A stretch of 64,000 nt of DNA from Arthrobacter sp. SLBN-83 (lineage in GTDB: Bacteria; Actinomycetota; Actinomycetes; Actinomycetales; Micrococcaceae), in the NCBI RefSeq assembly GCF_006715285.1, contig NZ_VFMX01000001.1, forward strand, positions 3,658,001 to 3,722,000, written 5' to 3'. The position numbers were made by a program, and so were the translations under genes. Positions 52,151 to 60,835 of this stretch are shown one piece after another (positions within the stretch are counted from its first letter, which is position 1; every line of letters starts with the position of its first letter). Below the pieces are notes generated by a model, which saw only the letters and a program-made list of their open reading frames with translations, was not told the origin of the DNA and made no database searches.

Positions 52151-53176
52151 GTGAAAGCAATCGTGTACGAAGCAACAGGTCCTTCATCTGTACTGAAGCT
52201 GCAGGATAAACCGATAACTGACCCGGGTGCGGGCGAAGTGCGGGTCCGTCTGGTGGTGTCCGGAGTGAACCCCACCGACTGGAAGTCACGGTCCGGCAGC
52301 GGAAGCAACAAGCTGCCCGCCCCCAAGGTTCCCAACCAGGACGGAGCCGGGGTTGTCGACCAGCTGGGGTCCGGGGTAGCCGGTTGGAACGTGGGCGACC
52401 GTGTGTGGCTCTGGGATGTCGCGTGGGCCGGGAATGAAGGTACAGCGCAGGAATACGTTGTGGTGCCCGCCCACAAGGTGGTGGCCCTGCCCGACGCGGA
52501 ATCCTTCGACACCGGTGCCTCGCTGGGAATTCCTGCGCTGACAGCACACCGTGCCCTGACCTCGAACGAAGACGGACCGGACAGGCTCTCCCCCGGAGCC
52601 CTGGCGGGCCGCAGCGTGTTGGTCACTGGAGGTGCAGGGGCTGTGGGGCACGCGGCCATCCAACTGGCACGCTGGGCCGGGGCTGCCGTCATCACCACCG
52701 TCAGCGGAGACCGGAAGGCTGAACTTGCCCGCCGTGCCGGCGCAGGTACGGTCATCAACTACCGGTCGGAGGACGTGGTCCAGGCCGTCAAGGCAGCGGC
52801 CCCGGACGGTGTGGACATCATCGTGGACGTCAACGCGCCGGCCAACATCGAAACAGACCTGCAGGTCCTCAAACCTGGCGGCACCGTCTCCATTTACGCA
52901 GCCAACCCCGGCGAATCGCTCAACGTTCCCATCCGCGAAAGCATGACCAAGAACGTCCGCTACCAGTTCATCCTCACCTACACGGTGACGGACGGACAGA
53001 AAGAGCATGCTGTAGCGGCCGTCGCCGAGGCCCTGGCGGGGGGCGCGCTGCGGGTGGGCGACGACCACGGGCTGCCCCTGACGCGCTTCACCCTTGAGCA
53101 GACGGCCGCAGCGCATGATGCTGTGGAACAGGGAGCAATCGGGAAGGTGCTCATCGACGTCGCACCTGCACCTTAA
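52151..53176 (+). CDS. Quinone oxidoreductase-like (zinc-free MDR) protein
   Basis: A 341-residue protein, GTG start. It has the N-terminal GroES-like domain (MKAIVYEATG region, then GVNPTDWKSRSG) and the Rossmann motif VTGGAGAVGHAAIQLARWAG. Zinc-binding Cys residues are absent, so it is the quinone reductase (QOR/Zta1) type. It probably reduces quinones or enones with NADPH. Confidence 0.92.
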   Translation: MKAIVYEATGPSSVLKLQDKPITDPGAGEVRVRLVVSGVNPTDWKSRSGSGSNKLPAPKVPNQDGAGVVDQLGSGVAGWNVGDRVWLWDVAWAGNEGTAQEYVVVPAHKVVALPDAESFDTGASLGIPALTAHRALTSNEDGPDRLSPGALAGRSVLVTGGAGAVGHAAIQLARWAGAAVITTVSGDRKAELARRAGAGTVINYRSEDVVQAVKAAAPDGVDIIVDVNAPANIETDLQVLKPGGTVSIYAANPGESLNVPIRESMTKNVRYQFILTYTVTDGQKEHAVAAVAEALAGGALRVGDDHGLPLTRFTLEQTAAAHDAVEQGAIGKVLIDVAPAP

Positions 53177-53191
53177 GCGCCTTCGCCGGTT

Positions 53192-53383
53192 TCAGCGGGA
53201 GAGACGGTCCCGGGCGGCGTGTTCAACCAGGACAGGTATGAATGCGCGGACCCTGCCGGTGTCCAAGAGGCTGTGCTCCTGCTGGACCACGTCCTCGATG
53301 TGTTCCCTGGACAGGGCGGGAAACTTCGCCGCCAGCCTGTCCACCACGTCGCCCAGGGCACGCAACTCTTCGCTTACTCCCAT
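53192..53383 (-). CDS. Three-helix bundle dimerization domain protein
   Basis: A 63-residue protein, wholly helical: EELRALGDVVDRLAAKFPAL, REHIEDVVQQEHSLLD and RVRAFIPVLVEHAARDRL. This pattern belongs to a small actinobacterial family with a three-helix bundle dimerization domain. The function is unknown. The following gap to 53572 holds no gene. Confidence 0.8.
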   Translation of the reverse strand: MGVSEELRALGDVVDRLAAKFPALSREHIEDVVQQEHSLLDTGRVRAFIPVLVEHAARDRLSR

Positions 53384-53572
53384 CGGGAAAGTGTCAGGGT
53401 TTCGAGGAAGGCCGTCAAGACTTGACGCGCAAGGCTGCGGCAGGCAAGGGCAGCGGCAGTCTTATGTCCAGCAGCCCATCGCAGCAAGGAGCACGACGGC
53501 GGGCGCCAGCCCGGGCGCCCCGCCCGCCGTCGGGTGCTCCACGCCGATGCACCCGCGGTAGTCCCGCCGTCG

Positions 53573-53803
53573 TCAGTGCGGGTGCAGCCTGCGGCTCCGG
53601 GGGTGCCGGTTCCGCCCCTGGGGGTGGGAACCGGCAGCGACCGGCCGGTACTCAATCCGTCGCTTCTCCGTCCGGATATCGCGCCGTTCCTGCCGCCGCG
53701 CTTTCCTTTCGGGGCGGTCGATGGCTGACAGGATCGTCAGCGTCACGGTAATCCACAAGAACGCCGTCCCCAACACCAAGGCGATTTCCAGCTCAGTGCT
53801 CAT
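53573..53803 (-). CDS. Small single-pass membrane protein, hypothetical
   Basis: A 76-residue protein with one N-terminal membrane segment (LEIALVLGTAFLWITVTLTIL) and a long basic C-terminal tail (RPERKARRQERRDIRTEKRR). It is convincing as a protein up to about residue 55; the extreme C-terminus is low complexity. No family recognised. Confidence 0.55.
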   Translation of the reverse strand: MSTELEIALVLGTAFLWITVTLTILSAIDRPERKARRQERRDIRTEKRRIEYRPVAAGSHPQGRNRHPRSRRLHPH

Positions 53804-53878
53804 GCACCAATTTTAGGCCGCAGGGGCGGTACTCCAACCCCTGCGGACCCACATCAACGGCCAGCAACTCCACAGCGT

Positions 53879-54850
53879 TTACAGAAGCCCCAGCCCCCGT
53901 ACCGCAGCCATGACATCGGGCACCTGGACGGCCAGCAGGGCTGGATCGGGTTGGACCGCGAAGGTGTCCCCGCGCCGGAGATCCGCGCGGGTGAGGACCA
54001 CATGGGGTCCCGGCGGGGGCCCCCAGATTTCCGGCGGCGCCGGACCGAACAGCACCACCGAGGGTGTCCCATACGCGGATGCCAGATGGGCGGCCCCCGT
54101 GTCGGCCGAGACCACCAGGCGTGCGGAGGCGATCGTGGCGGCGAACTCGCCAAGGCCCAGTACCCCGGCAAGGACGGCGGTGCCCGGAAGACCTGCAAGA
54201 CGGCACACTTCCTCTGCCCGTTCCCGTTCCGATGTCCCGCCGGTGAACACCACCTGGTGTCCCGCTTCTGCGAGCGCGGCGGCCACCGCCGCAAAGCGCT
54301 CCGCCGGCCACAGCCTGCTGCCGTATGCAGCCCCCACATGCAGGACGGTGGCGCCCGGAACCGGACTGGGCATGTGCGGTGTGTTCAACTGCACGTCCAG
54401 CGGATCCGCCTCGATGCCATGCCACTCCACGAGCCTGACCCAGCGTTCGCGCTCGTGCAGCTCGGGCCGCCAAGGAGGGCCATCCCGGTGCGCACTTCGG
54501 TGGCCAACGGTCTGCCGTGCCTTCAACGCCTCAATCCGCCCCTGGCTCTCTGGACCGCTGCCGTGCAGATTGACAGCCACATCCACCACACCCGGTTCCA
54601 TCGCCAGCGGCTCATCCAGGCCGTGCGTCGGCAGCAGCTCATAGCCGCCCACCAATCCCAGGGCTTCGGACAACCAGCCCTGGGCCGCGTAGCGCAGCCG
54701 GTGCTCGGGAAATGCGCGCCGGATTCCCTTCAAGGCCGGCACGGCGACCAGCAGGTCACCCAGCTTCAAGGCGCGCAGGACCAGGAGCTCCGGCTTACCA
54801 TCGGCAGGAATCGCGTCGCTGGACTGCCGGGCAGCTTCGGCGCCCGTCAT
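53879..54850 (-). CDS. Glycosyltransferase family 9 protein (second of a pair)
   Basis: A 323-residue protein. The N-terminal motif LLVLRALKLGDLLVAVPAL and the C-terminal donor-site region RLVVSADTGAAHLASAYG are GT9 signatures (ADP-heptose transferase-like). The ATG overlaps the stop of the upstream GT9 gene (ATGA), so they are co-translated. Gram-positive members have unknown acceptors, probably a cell-surface glycan. Confidence 0.9.
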   Translation of the reverse strand: MTGAEAARQSSDAIPADGKPELLVLRALKLGDLLVAVPALKGIRRAFPEHRLRYAAQGWLSEALGLVGGYELLPTHGLDEPLAMEPGVVDVAVNLHGSGPESQGRIEALKARQTVGHRSAHRDGPPWRPELHERERWVRLVEWHGIEADPLDVQLNTPHMPSPVPGATVLHVGAAYGSRLWPAERFAAVAAALAEAGHQVVFTGGTSERERAEEVCRLAGLPGTAVLAGVLGLGEFAATIASARLVVSADTGAAHLASAYGTPSVVLFGPAPPEIWGPPPGPHVVLTRADLRRGDTFAVQPDPALLAVQVPDVMAAVRGLGLL

Positions 54851-55908
54851 GCGTCCTGCCTGGCAAACTTGGTGGCGGTGAGGCTGAGGACGTCCTCGTA
54901 GACTTCAGGCACCCCGATGGCGGCCACCACTGAGTCGTCGTGTTCACAGCGTGGTGCGGTCCAACCAACCTGGGTGACATCAATGCCGCAGGTGGGGCAG
55001 GTGGTCACCCAGGAGGCGTGCACGCGGTGGAGGCTCCTGCCCAGGGCGCCGGCGTTGATCACGTTGCCGGCCCAGAAGATCCCCACTGTGGGCACGCCCA
55101 GCGCCTGCGCAAGGTGCCGGGGGCCGCTGTCGTTCGCCACCACAACATCAGCTTCGGCCAGCAGCGCCACCAGTCCGCCCATGTCGAGTGCCCCGGCCAC
55201 GGAGCGGACGCCTGCTGACGCCGCCCGCGCCGCAATGCCCTCCGCCAGCTCCTGCTCACTGCTGTCCCCCACGATGACCACGCGGGAGCCGTCGGCCGCG
55301 CAGGCGGCCGCCAGTTCGGCGAACTTCTCCGCCGGCCAACGACGGCGGGGGTCGGTGGCGCCGGGATGGATCACCACCAGTGGCTGGCCGGGGCCGCCGT
55401 CGGCAGCTTCCGGGGCCGCTCCCCCTTCGATGGGTGCCAACCGGGCCTCGAGGTCAACGGGGAAGGCGCCCGCGAAGCCGGCCACCTCCAAGGCGCGCAG
55501 CGGTTCGTGCTGGTAATAGAGGTAGGGGATGGTGCGTTCCAGGCTGGCGGCATCGGCTGTCCTGGTGCCCACTGTGTGGCGCGCCCCCAAGCGCAGCAGG
55601 AATGGATTCGAATACCGTCCGCCACCGTGGACCTGGACGGCGAGGTCGAAGTTGCGGCTGTGCATCTGCGCAAAGAACCGCTCCAGCTCTTCCGGGTCCT
55701 CTTCGCCGGGCCGGACTCCCTCAGCGAAGGGCAGGACCACCACTTCATCGACCGGGCTTTTCAGTGCCGCGAGCAGCGCTTGGTGGATCGGCGTTCCCAG
55801 CAAGGTGATGGTTGCTGCCGGGTAGGCCGCCTTCAGCGCCGCCATGGCCGGGATCGCGAAAATCAGGTCCCCGAGGCCGCCCCCACGCAGGACCACGATC
55901 CTGGACAC
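54847..55908 (-). CDS. Glycosyltransferase family 9 protein (first of a pair)
   Basis: A 353-residue protein if GTG 55906-55908 (site GGAGAAG) is used; a frame from a TTG at 55989 adds 27 residues without a clear ribosome site. Motifs are RIVVLRGGGLGDLIFAIPAM and, at the donor site, DVVVANDSGPRHLAQALG. Two CxxC-like pairs occur near the C-terminus (TTCPTCG). It is a GT9 relative of heptosyltransferases in an organism without LPS. Confidence 0.88.
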   Translation of the reverse strand: MSRIVVLRGGGLGDLIFAIPAMAALKAAYPAATITLLGTPIHQALLAALKSPVDEVVVLPFAEGVRPGEEDPEELERFFAQMHSRNFDLAVQVHGGGRYSNPFLLRLGARHTVGTRTADAASLERTIPYLYYQHEPLRALEVAGFAGAFPVDLEARLAPIEGGAAPEAADGGPGQPLVVIHPGATDPRRRWPAEKFAELAAACAADGSRVVIVGDSSEQELAEGIAARAASAGVRSVAGALDMGGLVALLAEADVVVANDSGPRHLAQALGVPTVGIFWAGNVINAGALGRSLHRVHASWVTTCPTCGIDVTQVGWTAPRCEHDDSVVAAIGVPEVYEDVLSLTATKFARQDA

Positions 55909-56195
55909 TGCGTCGAACTTCTCCAGCACGGGACCGACACCCACGCCGACTTGTCCCGCACCGCCGAACTCTGCGGTGAGTTGCTCCAAAATCTGCCCCT
56001 TCCGTCACGCAGAGGGAACAGCTACCGGCCGTCCCTCCACTGCCCATGCCGCCGCGATACGGTGCCAAACCCGCGGCCATTCCTTTGATCCTTTACCCAA
56101 TCGGCGGCGGATCTACGCTCCCTGTTGGGGAATACCGGCTCCATGCTGTACGTTTCATACCCGACAGCCCATCTAAGAAAAGAGAAGCACCCAAA

Positions 56196-56498
56196 GTGGC
56201 AACCGATTACGATGAACTGCGTTCCGACGTCAAGGAATCGCAGGACAACTCACTCGAGCAGCTCCAGTCAGCTAACGCTCCCGACGCCCGCAGCGTTGTG
56301 CAGGAGTTGGACGAAGCTGACGGGCTGGACGGCGCCGGGGTCCCTGGCGGCGAATTCGTCGCTGAGGAGCTCGTAGTCCAGGTCATCCCGCAGGCTGAGG
56401 ACGAGTTCACCTGCTACTCCTGCTTCCTGGTCCGCCACCGGTCCCAGATCGCCCGGCAGAAAGACGGCCACAGCTACTGCACCGAGTGCGAAGGCTAG
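56196..56498 (+). CDS. DUF4193 zinc-binding protein
   Basis: A 100-residue protein from GTG 56196. It begins ATDYDELRSDVKESQDNSLE, and the C-terminal half has CYSC and CTEC pairs (a zinc-ribbon candidate) in EFTCYSCFLVRHRSQIA. This is the pattern of DUF4193, found across actinobacteria. Its role is unknown. It is followed by a terminator. Confidence 0.92.
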   Translation: MATDYDELRSDVKESQDNSLEQLQSANAPDARSVVQELDEADGLDGAGVPGGEFVAEELVVQVIPQAEDEFTCYSCFLVRHRSQIARQKDGHSYCTECEG

Positions 56499-56536
56499 GG
56501 TCACAAGCTTCCAGTGGCAAAGACCACTACTTTTGC

Positions 56537-56574
56537 CCGAAAGGCACGCCACACCAGGCGTGCCTTTCGGTTTT
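56537..56574 (+). terminator. Terminator after the DUF4193 gene
   Basis: A 14-base-pair stem (56537-56550 with 56557-56570), six-base loop, then TTTT. Confidence 0.88.
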
Positions 56575-56650
56575 AAGCATTCACCCAGCCCAGCTTCGTA
56601 AAGTTGGGCACAAGACGTACGACGCCGGCCCCGGCAACCAGGAGGCAGCG

Positions 56651-57391
56651 GTGGACAGCCCCGCCAGCGTGTGGAGCGCGTTGAGCGCAGCCTTCACCCA
56701 AACAAACGTACCCACCGTCACGTGGGCTGAGATGCTCCTGGCCCTGGCAGCCGCCGTCGCCCTGTCCATCCCGCGCCGCAGCTGGCGCTACTTCGGGCTC
56801 CTCGCCACCGCCACGCACGAACTGGGCCACGCCTTTGCAGCCGTGAGCTCCGGCCAGCGATTAACAGGAATCCGCCTCCGGCTTGATCACTCGGGGACCA
56901 CCACCACGTATAGCCGGAGCAGGCTCGCCGCTGCGTGGTCGTGTTTCTGGGGCTACCCTGTGCCGGCCATGGTTGGTGCAGCTTTTGTATGGTGTGGGCT
57001 CAACGGTTGGGGCCCGGCAGCCATGGCCACCAGCGCGCTGGTCCTGGCCGCGTCACTGGTCTTCCTGCGCAACCTGGCAGGATTCGCCATCACCACTGCA
57101 GCCATCGCCGGCGCCGCTGGCCTGGGGTTCCTTGCGCCTGGTTCCGTCGTGGGTCACGTCTCCGTCGTCGTCGGCCTGGCACTGCTGGTGGCCGGCGTCC
57201 GCGACCTGCTGAAACTCACCAACGTCCACCTCCGCCGCCGGGACCGGCTGTCCAGCTCCGATGCCTATCTCCTGTACCGCGCCACCTCGATTCCGTCCGG
57301 GATCTGGATCACCTTGTTCACGCTGATCGTCACCGGGGCCTGGCTTGTGGCCTGGCAGCCAATTTCGATGATCCTGTTCAAAGGCGCCTAG
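56651..57391 (+). CDS. M50-like membrane metallopeptidase
   Basis: A 246-residue protein, GTG after AGGAGG (56640-56645). The zinc motif HELGH (His56-His60) lies in the second membrane segment, and the rest is hydrophobic with about five helices and the motif DAYLLYRATSIPSGIW. It resembles M50B-like membrane peptidases of actinobacteria. The usual second motif (NxxPxxDGG) was not found, so activity is uncertain. Confidence 0.85.
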   Translation: MDSPASVWSALSAAFTQTNVPTVTWAEMLLALAAAVALSIPRRSWRYFGLLATATHELGHAFAAVSSGQRLTGIRLRLDHSGTTTTYSRSRLAAAWSCFWGYPVPAMVGAAFVWCGLNGWGPAAMATSALVLAASLVFLRNLAGFAITTAAIAGAAGLGFLAPGSVVGHVSVVVGLALLVAGVRDLLKLTNVHLRRRDRLSSSDAYLLYRATSIPSGIWITLFTLIVTGAWLVAWQPISMILFKGA

Positions 57392-57421
57392 ATTCCCAAG
57401 CCGGCGCCTAGGCTGGAAGGC

Positions 57422-58516
57422 ATGAGCCAGGAAACGGAAAGCACCCACAAAGCGTCCGACGGCACCAACGGGCACAGCACCCGCGGAGCTTATGTGACGG
57501 GCGGAGCGGAATTCACCCGCGACACCAATTACATTGAGGACCGCATCACCAGGAACGCCGCTCCGGGCAGCAATGGCGAGCCGGGCTGGCCTGTGGAGGC
57601 AGGGCGTTACCGCCTCATTGCCGCCAGGGCCTGCCCGTGGGCCAACCGCACCGTGATTGTCCGCAGGCTGCTGGGGCTGGAAGAGGCAATCTCGCTGGGC
57701 CAGCCCGGCCCCACCCACGATGCGCGGTCCTGGACTTTCGACCTCGATCCCGGCGGCGTGGACCCGGTCCTCGGCATCGAGCGCCTCCAGGAGGCCTACT
57801 TCAAACGCTTCCCCGGCTACCCCCGCGGCATCACTGTGCCTGCCATCGTGGACGTGCGCAGCGGCGAAGTGGTGACCAACAACTTCCCGCAGATAACCCT
57901 GGACTTTTCGACCGAGTGGACCGAGTTCCACCGCCCGGGCGCGCCCCGGCTCTATCCAGAGCACCTTCGTGACGAGATCGACCAAGTGAACAAGCGGGTC
58001 TTCACCGAGGTCAACAACGGCGTCTACCGTTGCGGTTTCGCGGGTTCGCAGGAAGCCTACGATGCAGCATACGAACGCTTGTGGACCGCCATGGACTGGC
58101 TTGAGGACCGCCTCTCGCGGCAGCGCTACCTGGTGGGTGAAACCATCACCGAGGCAGACGTGCGGCTCTTCACGACGCTTGCCAGGTTCGATCCCGTTTA
58201 CCACGGACACTTTAAGTGCAACCGGCAGAAACTCAGCGAGATGCCCAACCTTTGGGGCTATGCCCGGGACCTGTTCCAGACTCCGGGGTTCGGCGACACC
58301 ATCGACTTCGTGCAGATCAAGCGGCACTACTACATCGTCCATGAGGACATAAACCCCACCGGAATTGTTCCCGCCGGCCCGGACCTGGGCGGATGGCTGG
58401 AAGAGCACGGCCGTGGGGCCCTGGGCGGGCGGCCGTTCGGCGATGGCACCGCTCCCGGGCCTGTCCGGCAGGGTGAGGAAGTGGCACCGGGACACGGCGC
58501 CACCAAAGAGCGCTAG
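57422..58516 (+). CDS. Xi-class glutathione S-transferase family (hydroquinone reductase-like)
   Basis: A 364-residue protein with a thioredoxin-fold N-terminal domain containing ACPWANR (Cys71) and a GST C-terminal helical domain with LVGETITEADVRLFTTLARFDPVYHGHFK. This is the YqjG/ECM4 type, which reduces glutathionyl-hydroquinones. The window encodes mycothiol synthesis (mshC), so this enzyme may work with mycothiol adducts instead (inference). Confidence 0.9.
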   Translation: MSQETESTHKASDGTNGHSTRGAYVTGGAEFTRDTNYIEDRITRNAAPGSNGEPGWPVEAGRYRLIAARACPWANRTVIVRRLLGLEEAISLGQPGPTHDARSWTFDLDPGGVDPVLGIERLQEAYFKRFPGYPRGITVPAIVDVRSGEVVTNNFPQITLDFSTEWTEFHRPGAPRLYPEHLRDEIDQVNKRVFTEVNNGVYRCGFAGSQEAYDAAYERLWTAMDWLEDRLSRQRYLVGETITEADVRLFTTLARFDPVYHGHFKCNRQKLSEMPNLWGYARDLFQTPGFGDTIDFVQIKRHYYIVHEDINPTGIVPAGPDLGGWLEEHGRGALGGRPFGDGTAPGPVRQGEEVAPGHGATKER

Positions 58517-58556
58517 TCCCTACAGAGGAAACCGCTTTCCCTTTACACTGTCAGGC

Positions 58557-59666
58557 ATGCAGACTTCTCTTGGTTTTGTGGCGCCGGGATACGAAAACGT
58601 CTTGGCCCTGTTCGAGTCCCTTCTCGCCGAGGATTCCCGTTACAGCGCGCAACTGGCTGCCTACCACCAGGGTGTGCCGGTAGTGCGCCTGACCGGCGGG
58701 CCCGAAATGACCGCCGACACGCTGACCGGCGGGTATTCGTGTTCGAAAGGCGTTGCCGCCATGGTTATCGCCCTCCTTGTGCAGGATGGCGCTCTGGACC
58801 TGGACAAGACAGTGGCCCACTACTGGCCCGAGTTCGCAACTCATGGAAAGGACAGGCTGCTGGTCAGGGAGGCACTGTCCCACCAGGCCGGGCTTCTGGG
58901 CGTTGACGGCGGCTTCGCCATCGACGAGTTCACAACCGCCCGGGCCGCCGGCCGGCTCGCCGCCGCTGCTCCCGCCTGGGAGCCTGGCCGGCAGTTCGGC
59001 TACCACGCGCTTACCATTGGGATCCTGATGGAGGAGTTGTGCCGCCGGACCACAGGCGAGGCGCTGCAGGATGTCTATGAGCGGAGGATCCGCAAACCGC
59101 AGGAAGTGGATTTCTTCCTTGGCCTTCCCGAGGACCTGGACTCACGGTACCGGGACGTCCTCTACGAGGAGGAGCCGGGCCAACCGTGGGTGGACCCCCT
59201 CAGCCTTGAGGGCCTCAACAGCAACGCCCCCGTGAGCAGCATCATGGAACTGCCGAACATCCGGTCTGTGCGCGCCGCGGGCATGTCTGCCGCCGGCGGC
59301 GTGGGCTCTGCTGACGGCCTGGCCCGGCTGTACGCCGCCGCTACGACCGGCGTCCAGGGCATTGAGCCGTTCCTCACAGCGGACACCATCACGGCAATGA
59401 CCCGGGAGCAGGTGTGGGGACTGGACCGGTCCTCAGGGCTGGACAATGTCTTCGCCGTCGTCTTCATGAAACCGCACCCCTCGCGGAACTTTGGCAGCCA
59501 CCGTGCCTTCGGCCACGAGGGCGCCAACGCTGCTCTCGGGTTCGCCGACCCGTCCTATGGCCTGAGCTTCGGCTACATCCCCCGGCGGGCGGAAGAGGGG
59601 CGCACTCCGGGCCGGGCCCACCGCCTGGCCGCTGCCGTGCGGCGCTCAACAGCAGGTTTGTCCTGA
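58557..59666 (+). CDS. Beta-lactamase-fold serine hydrolase (class C/EstB-like)
   Basis: A 369-residue protein. The nucleophile motif SCSKG (SxxK) is at about residues 61-64, the Tyr motif is YHALTIG, and HEGANAALGF replaces the KTG. No signal peptide, so a cytoplasmic esterase or amide hydrolase is more likely than a resistance enzyme. The substrate is unknown. Confidence 0.88.
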   Translation: MQTSLGFVAPGYENVLALFESLLAEDSRYSAQLAAYHQGVPVVRLTGGPEMTADTLTGGYSCSKGVAAMVIALLVQDGALDLDKTVAHYWPEFATHGKDRLLVREALSHQAGLLGVDGGFAIDEFTTARAAGRLAAAAPAWEPGRQFGYHALTIGILMEELCRRTTGEALQDVYERRIRKPQEVDFFLGLPEDLDSRYRDVLYEEEPGQPWVDPLSLEGLNSNAPVSSIMELPNIRSVRAAGMSAAGGVGSADGLARLYAAATTGVQGIEPFLTADTITAMTREQVWGLDRSSGLDNVFAVVFMKPHPSRNFGSHRAFGHEGANAALGFADPSYGLSFGYIPRRAEEGRTPGRAHRLAAAVRRSTAGLS

Positions 59667-59693
59667 CGCAGGCCCGGCCCTACTGTTGTCCGG

Positions 59694-60812
59694 ATGGGCA
59701 ATACTCAGGCACGGCCGGACGCACGCTGGGCTCGGGGGACCCAATTACTTAGACAAGCGGTAGGGGGACTCTCTGCCGCCTTTGCGGCACAGCGGCTGCA
59801 GCTGGCCGCCAAAGCGGCTCTCGCCGCCGGGCTGGCTTTCGCCATCGCTCCCCACATGCCGGGCGCGGCGTCGCACTACGCGTATTACGCGCCGCTGGGT
59901 GCACTGGTGGCGATGTACCACAACGTCGCCGGCTCGGTGAAGCAGGGGGCACAGGCCTTGGCGGGGCTTGCGATGGGTATCGGCCTCGCTTTCGTCCTGG
60001 TGAGCATCAGCGAACCCTCACCACTGACCGTCGCCCTGTTCATGGGGGTGGGCGTGTTGCTGGGCGGGTTGCCGGGCATCGGGTCAGGCAGCGATTGGAT
60101 TCCGACGGCGGCCCTGCTGGTTCTGCTGGTTGGCGGCAGTAATGCGGAAGATTTCTCGTACGGCTACCTGGTGCAGATGGCGGCAGGAGTAGCGGTGGGC
60201 ATTGCAGTGAATTTCCTGATCTTCCCTCCGTTGCACCTCAATGCGGCTGCCTCAAGCTTGGCTGACCTGCGGCTCGCACTGGGCCGGCAGCTGACGGACA
60301 TGGGCGCTGCCCTCACGGAAAAATGGCCGCCCGAGCACGAGGAGTGGTCCCGCAGGTCGGACGAACTGGCCGAGGCGGCAAGGTCGGTGCGGCACCTGGT
60401 CAAGGAAGCCGATGCCAGCCGCCGCGCCAATCCACGCCGGAAACTGCACCCGCGCGACATCGACCGGGACTACCAGGACCTGAGAAACCTGGAACGGGTC
60501 ACCTTCCATATCCAGGACATGACAGACGTGCTTTCCGACGTGATCTGGGAAGACGACGTGCCCTACGCCATCCCTTTGCAGGACAACGAACCTCTCGCAA
60601 ATGCCATCACCGCCACCGGGGAACTGGTGTCCACGGACACCGATGGTGACGCCCAGGAGTGGAGGGACCGCTACGACGCTGCCATTGCGGCGGTGGAGGC
60701 CTGCATGGCCGCCACCGCCGGCAGGCCCGCTTCGCAGGGAACGGTCCCTGCGTCAGAATCGGTCCTGCTCAGCCTTCACCGGATCCTGCGCGCGGTCCGG
60801 CCGAAGGACTAA
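59694..60812 (+). CDS. FUSC/aromatic acid exporter-like membrane protein
   Basis: A 372-residue protein. The N-terminal half has six hydrophobic segments (KAALAAGLAFAIAPHMPG and HYAYYAPLGALVAMYHNVAGS mark the family), and the C-terminal half is a soluble helical domain (EHEEWSRRSDELAEAARS, then RDIDRDYQDLRNLERVTFH). This matches the aromatic acid exporter branch of FUSC. A second FUSC protein lies at 44690-45736. Confidence 0.85.
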   Translation: MGNTQARPDARWARGTQLLRQAVGGLSAAFAAQRLQLAAKAALAAGLAFAIAPHMPGAASHYAYYAPLGALVAMYHNVAGSVKQGAQALAGLAMGIGLAFVLVSISEPSPLTVALFMGVGVLLGGLPGIGSGSDWIPTAALLVLLVGGSNAEDFSYGYLVQMAAGVAVGIAVNFLIFPPLHLNAAASSLADLRLALGRQLTDMGAALTEKWPPEHEEWSRRSDELAEAARSVRHLVKEADASRRANPRRKLHPRDIDRDYQDLRNLERVTFHIQDMTDVLSDVIWEDDVPYAIPLQDNEPLANAITATGELVSTDTDGDAQEWRDRYDAAIAAVEACMAATAGRPASQGTVPASESVLLSLHRILRAVRPKD

Positions 60813-60835
60813 TGCCGGATGTGCCGCGCCGCGAA

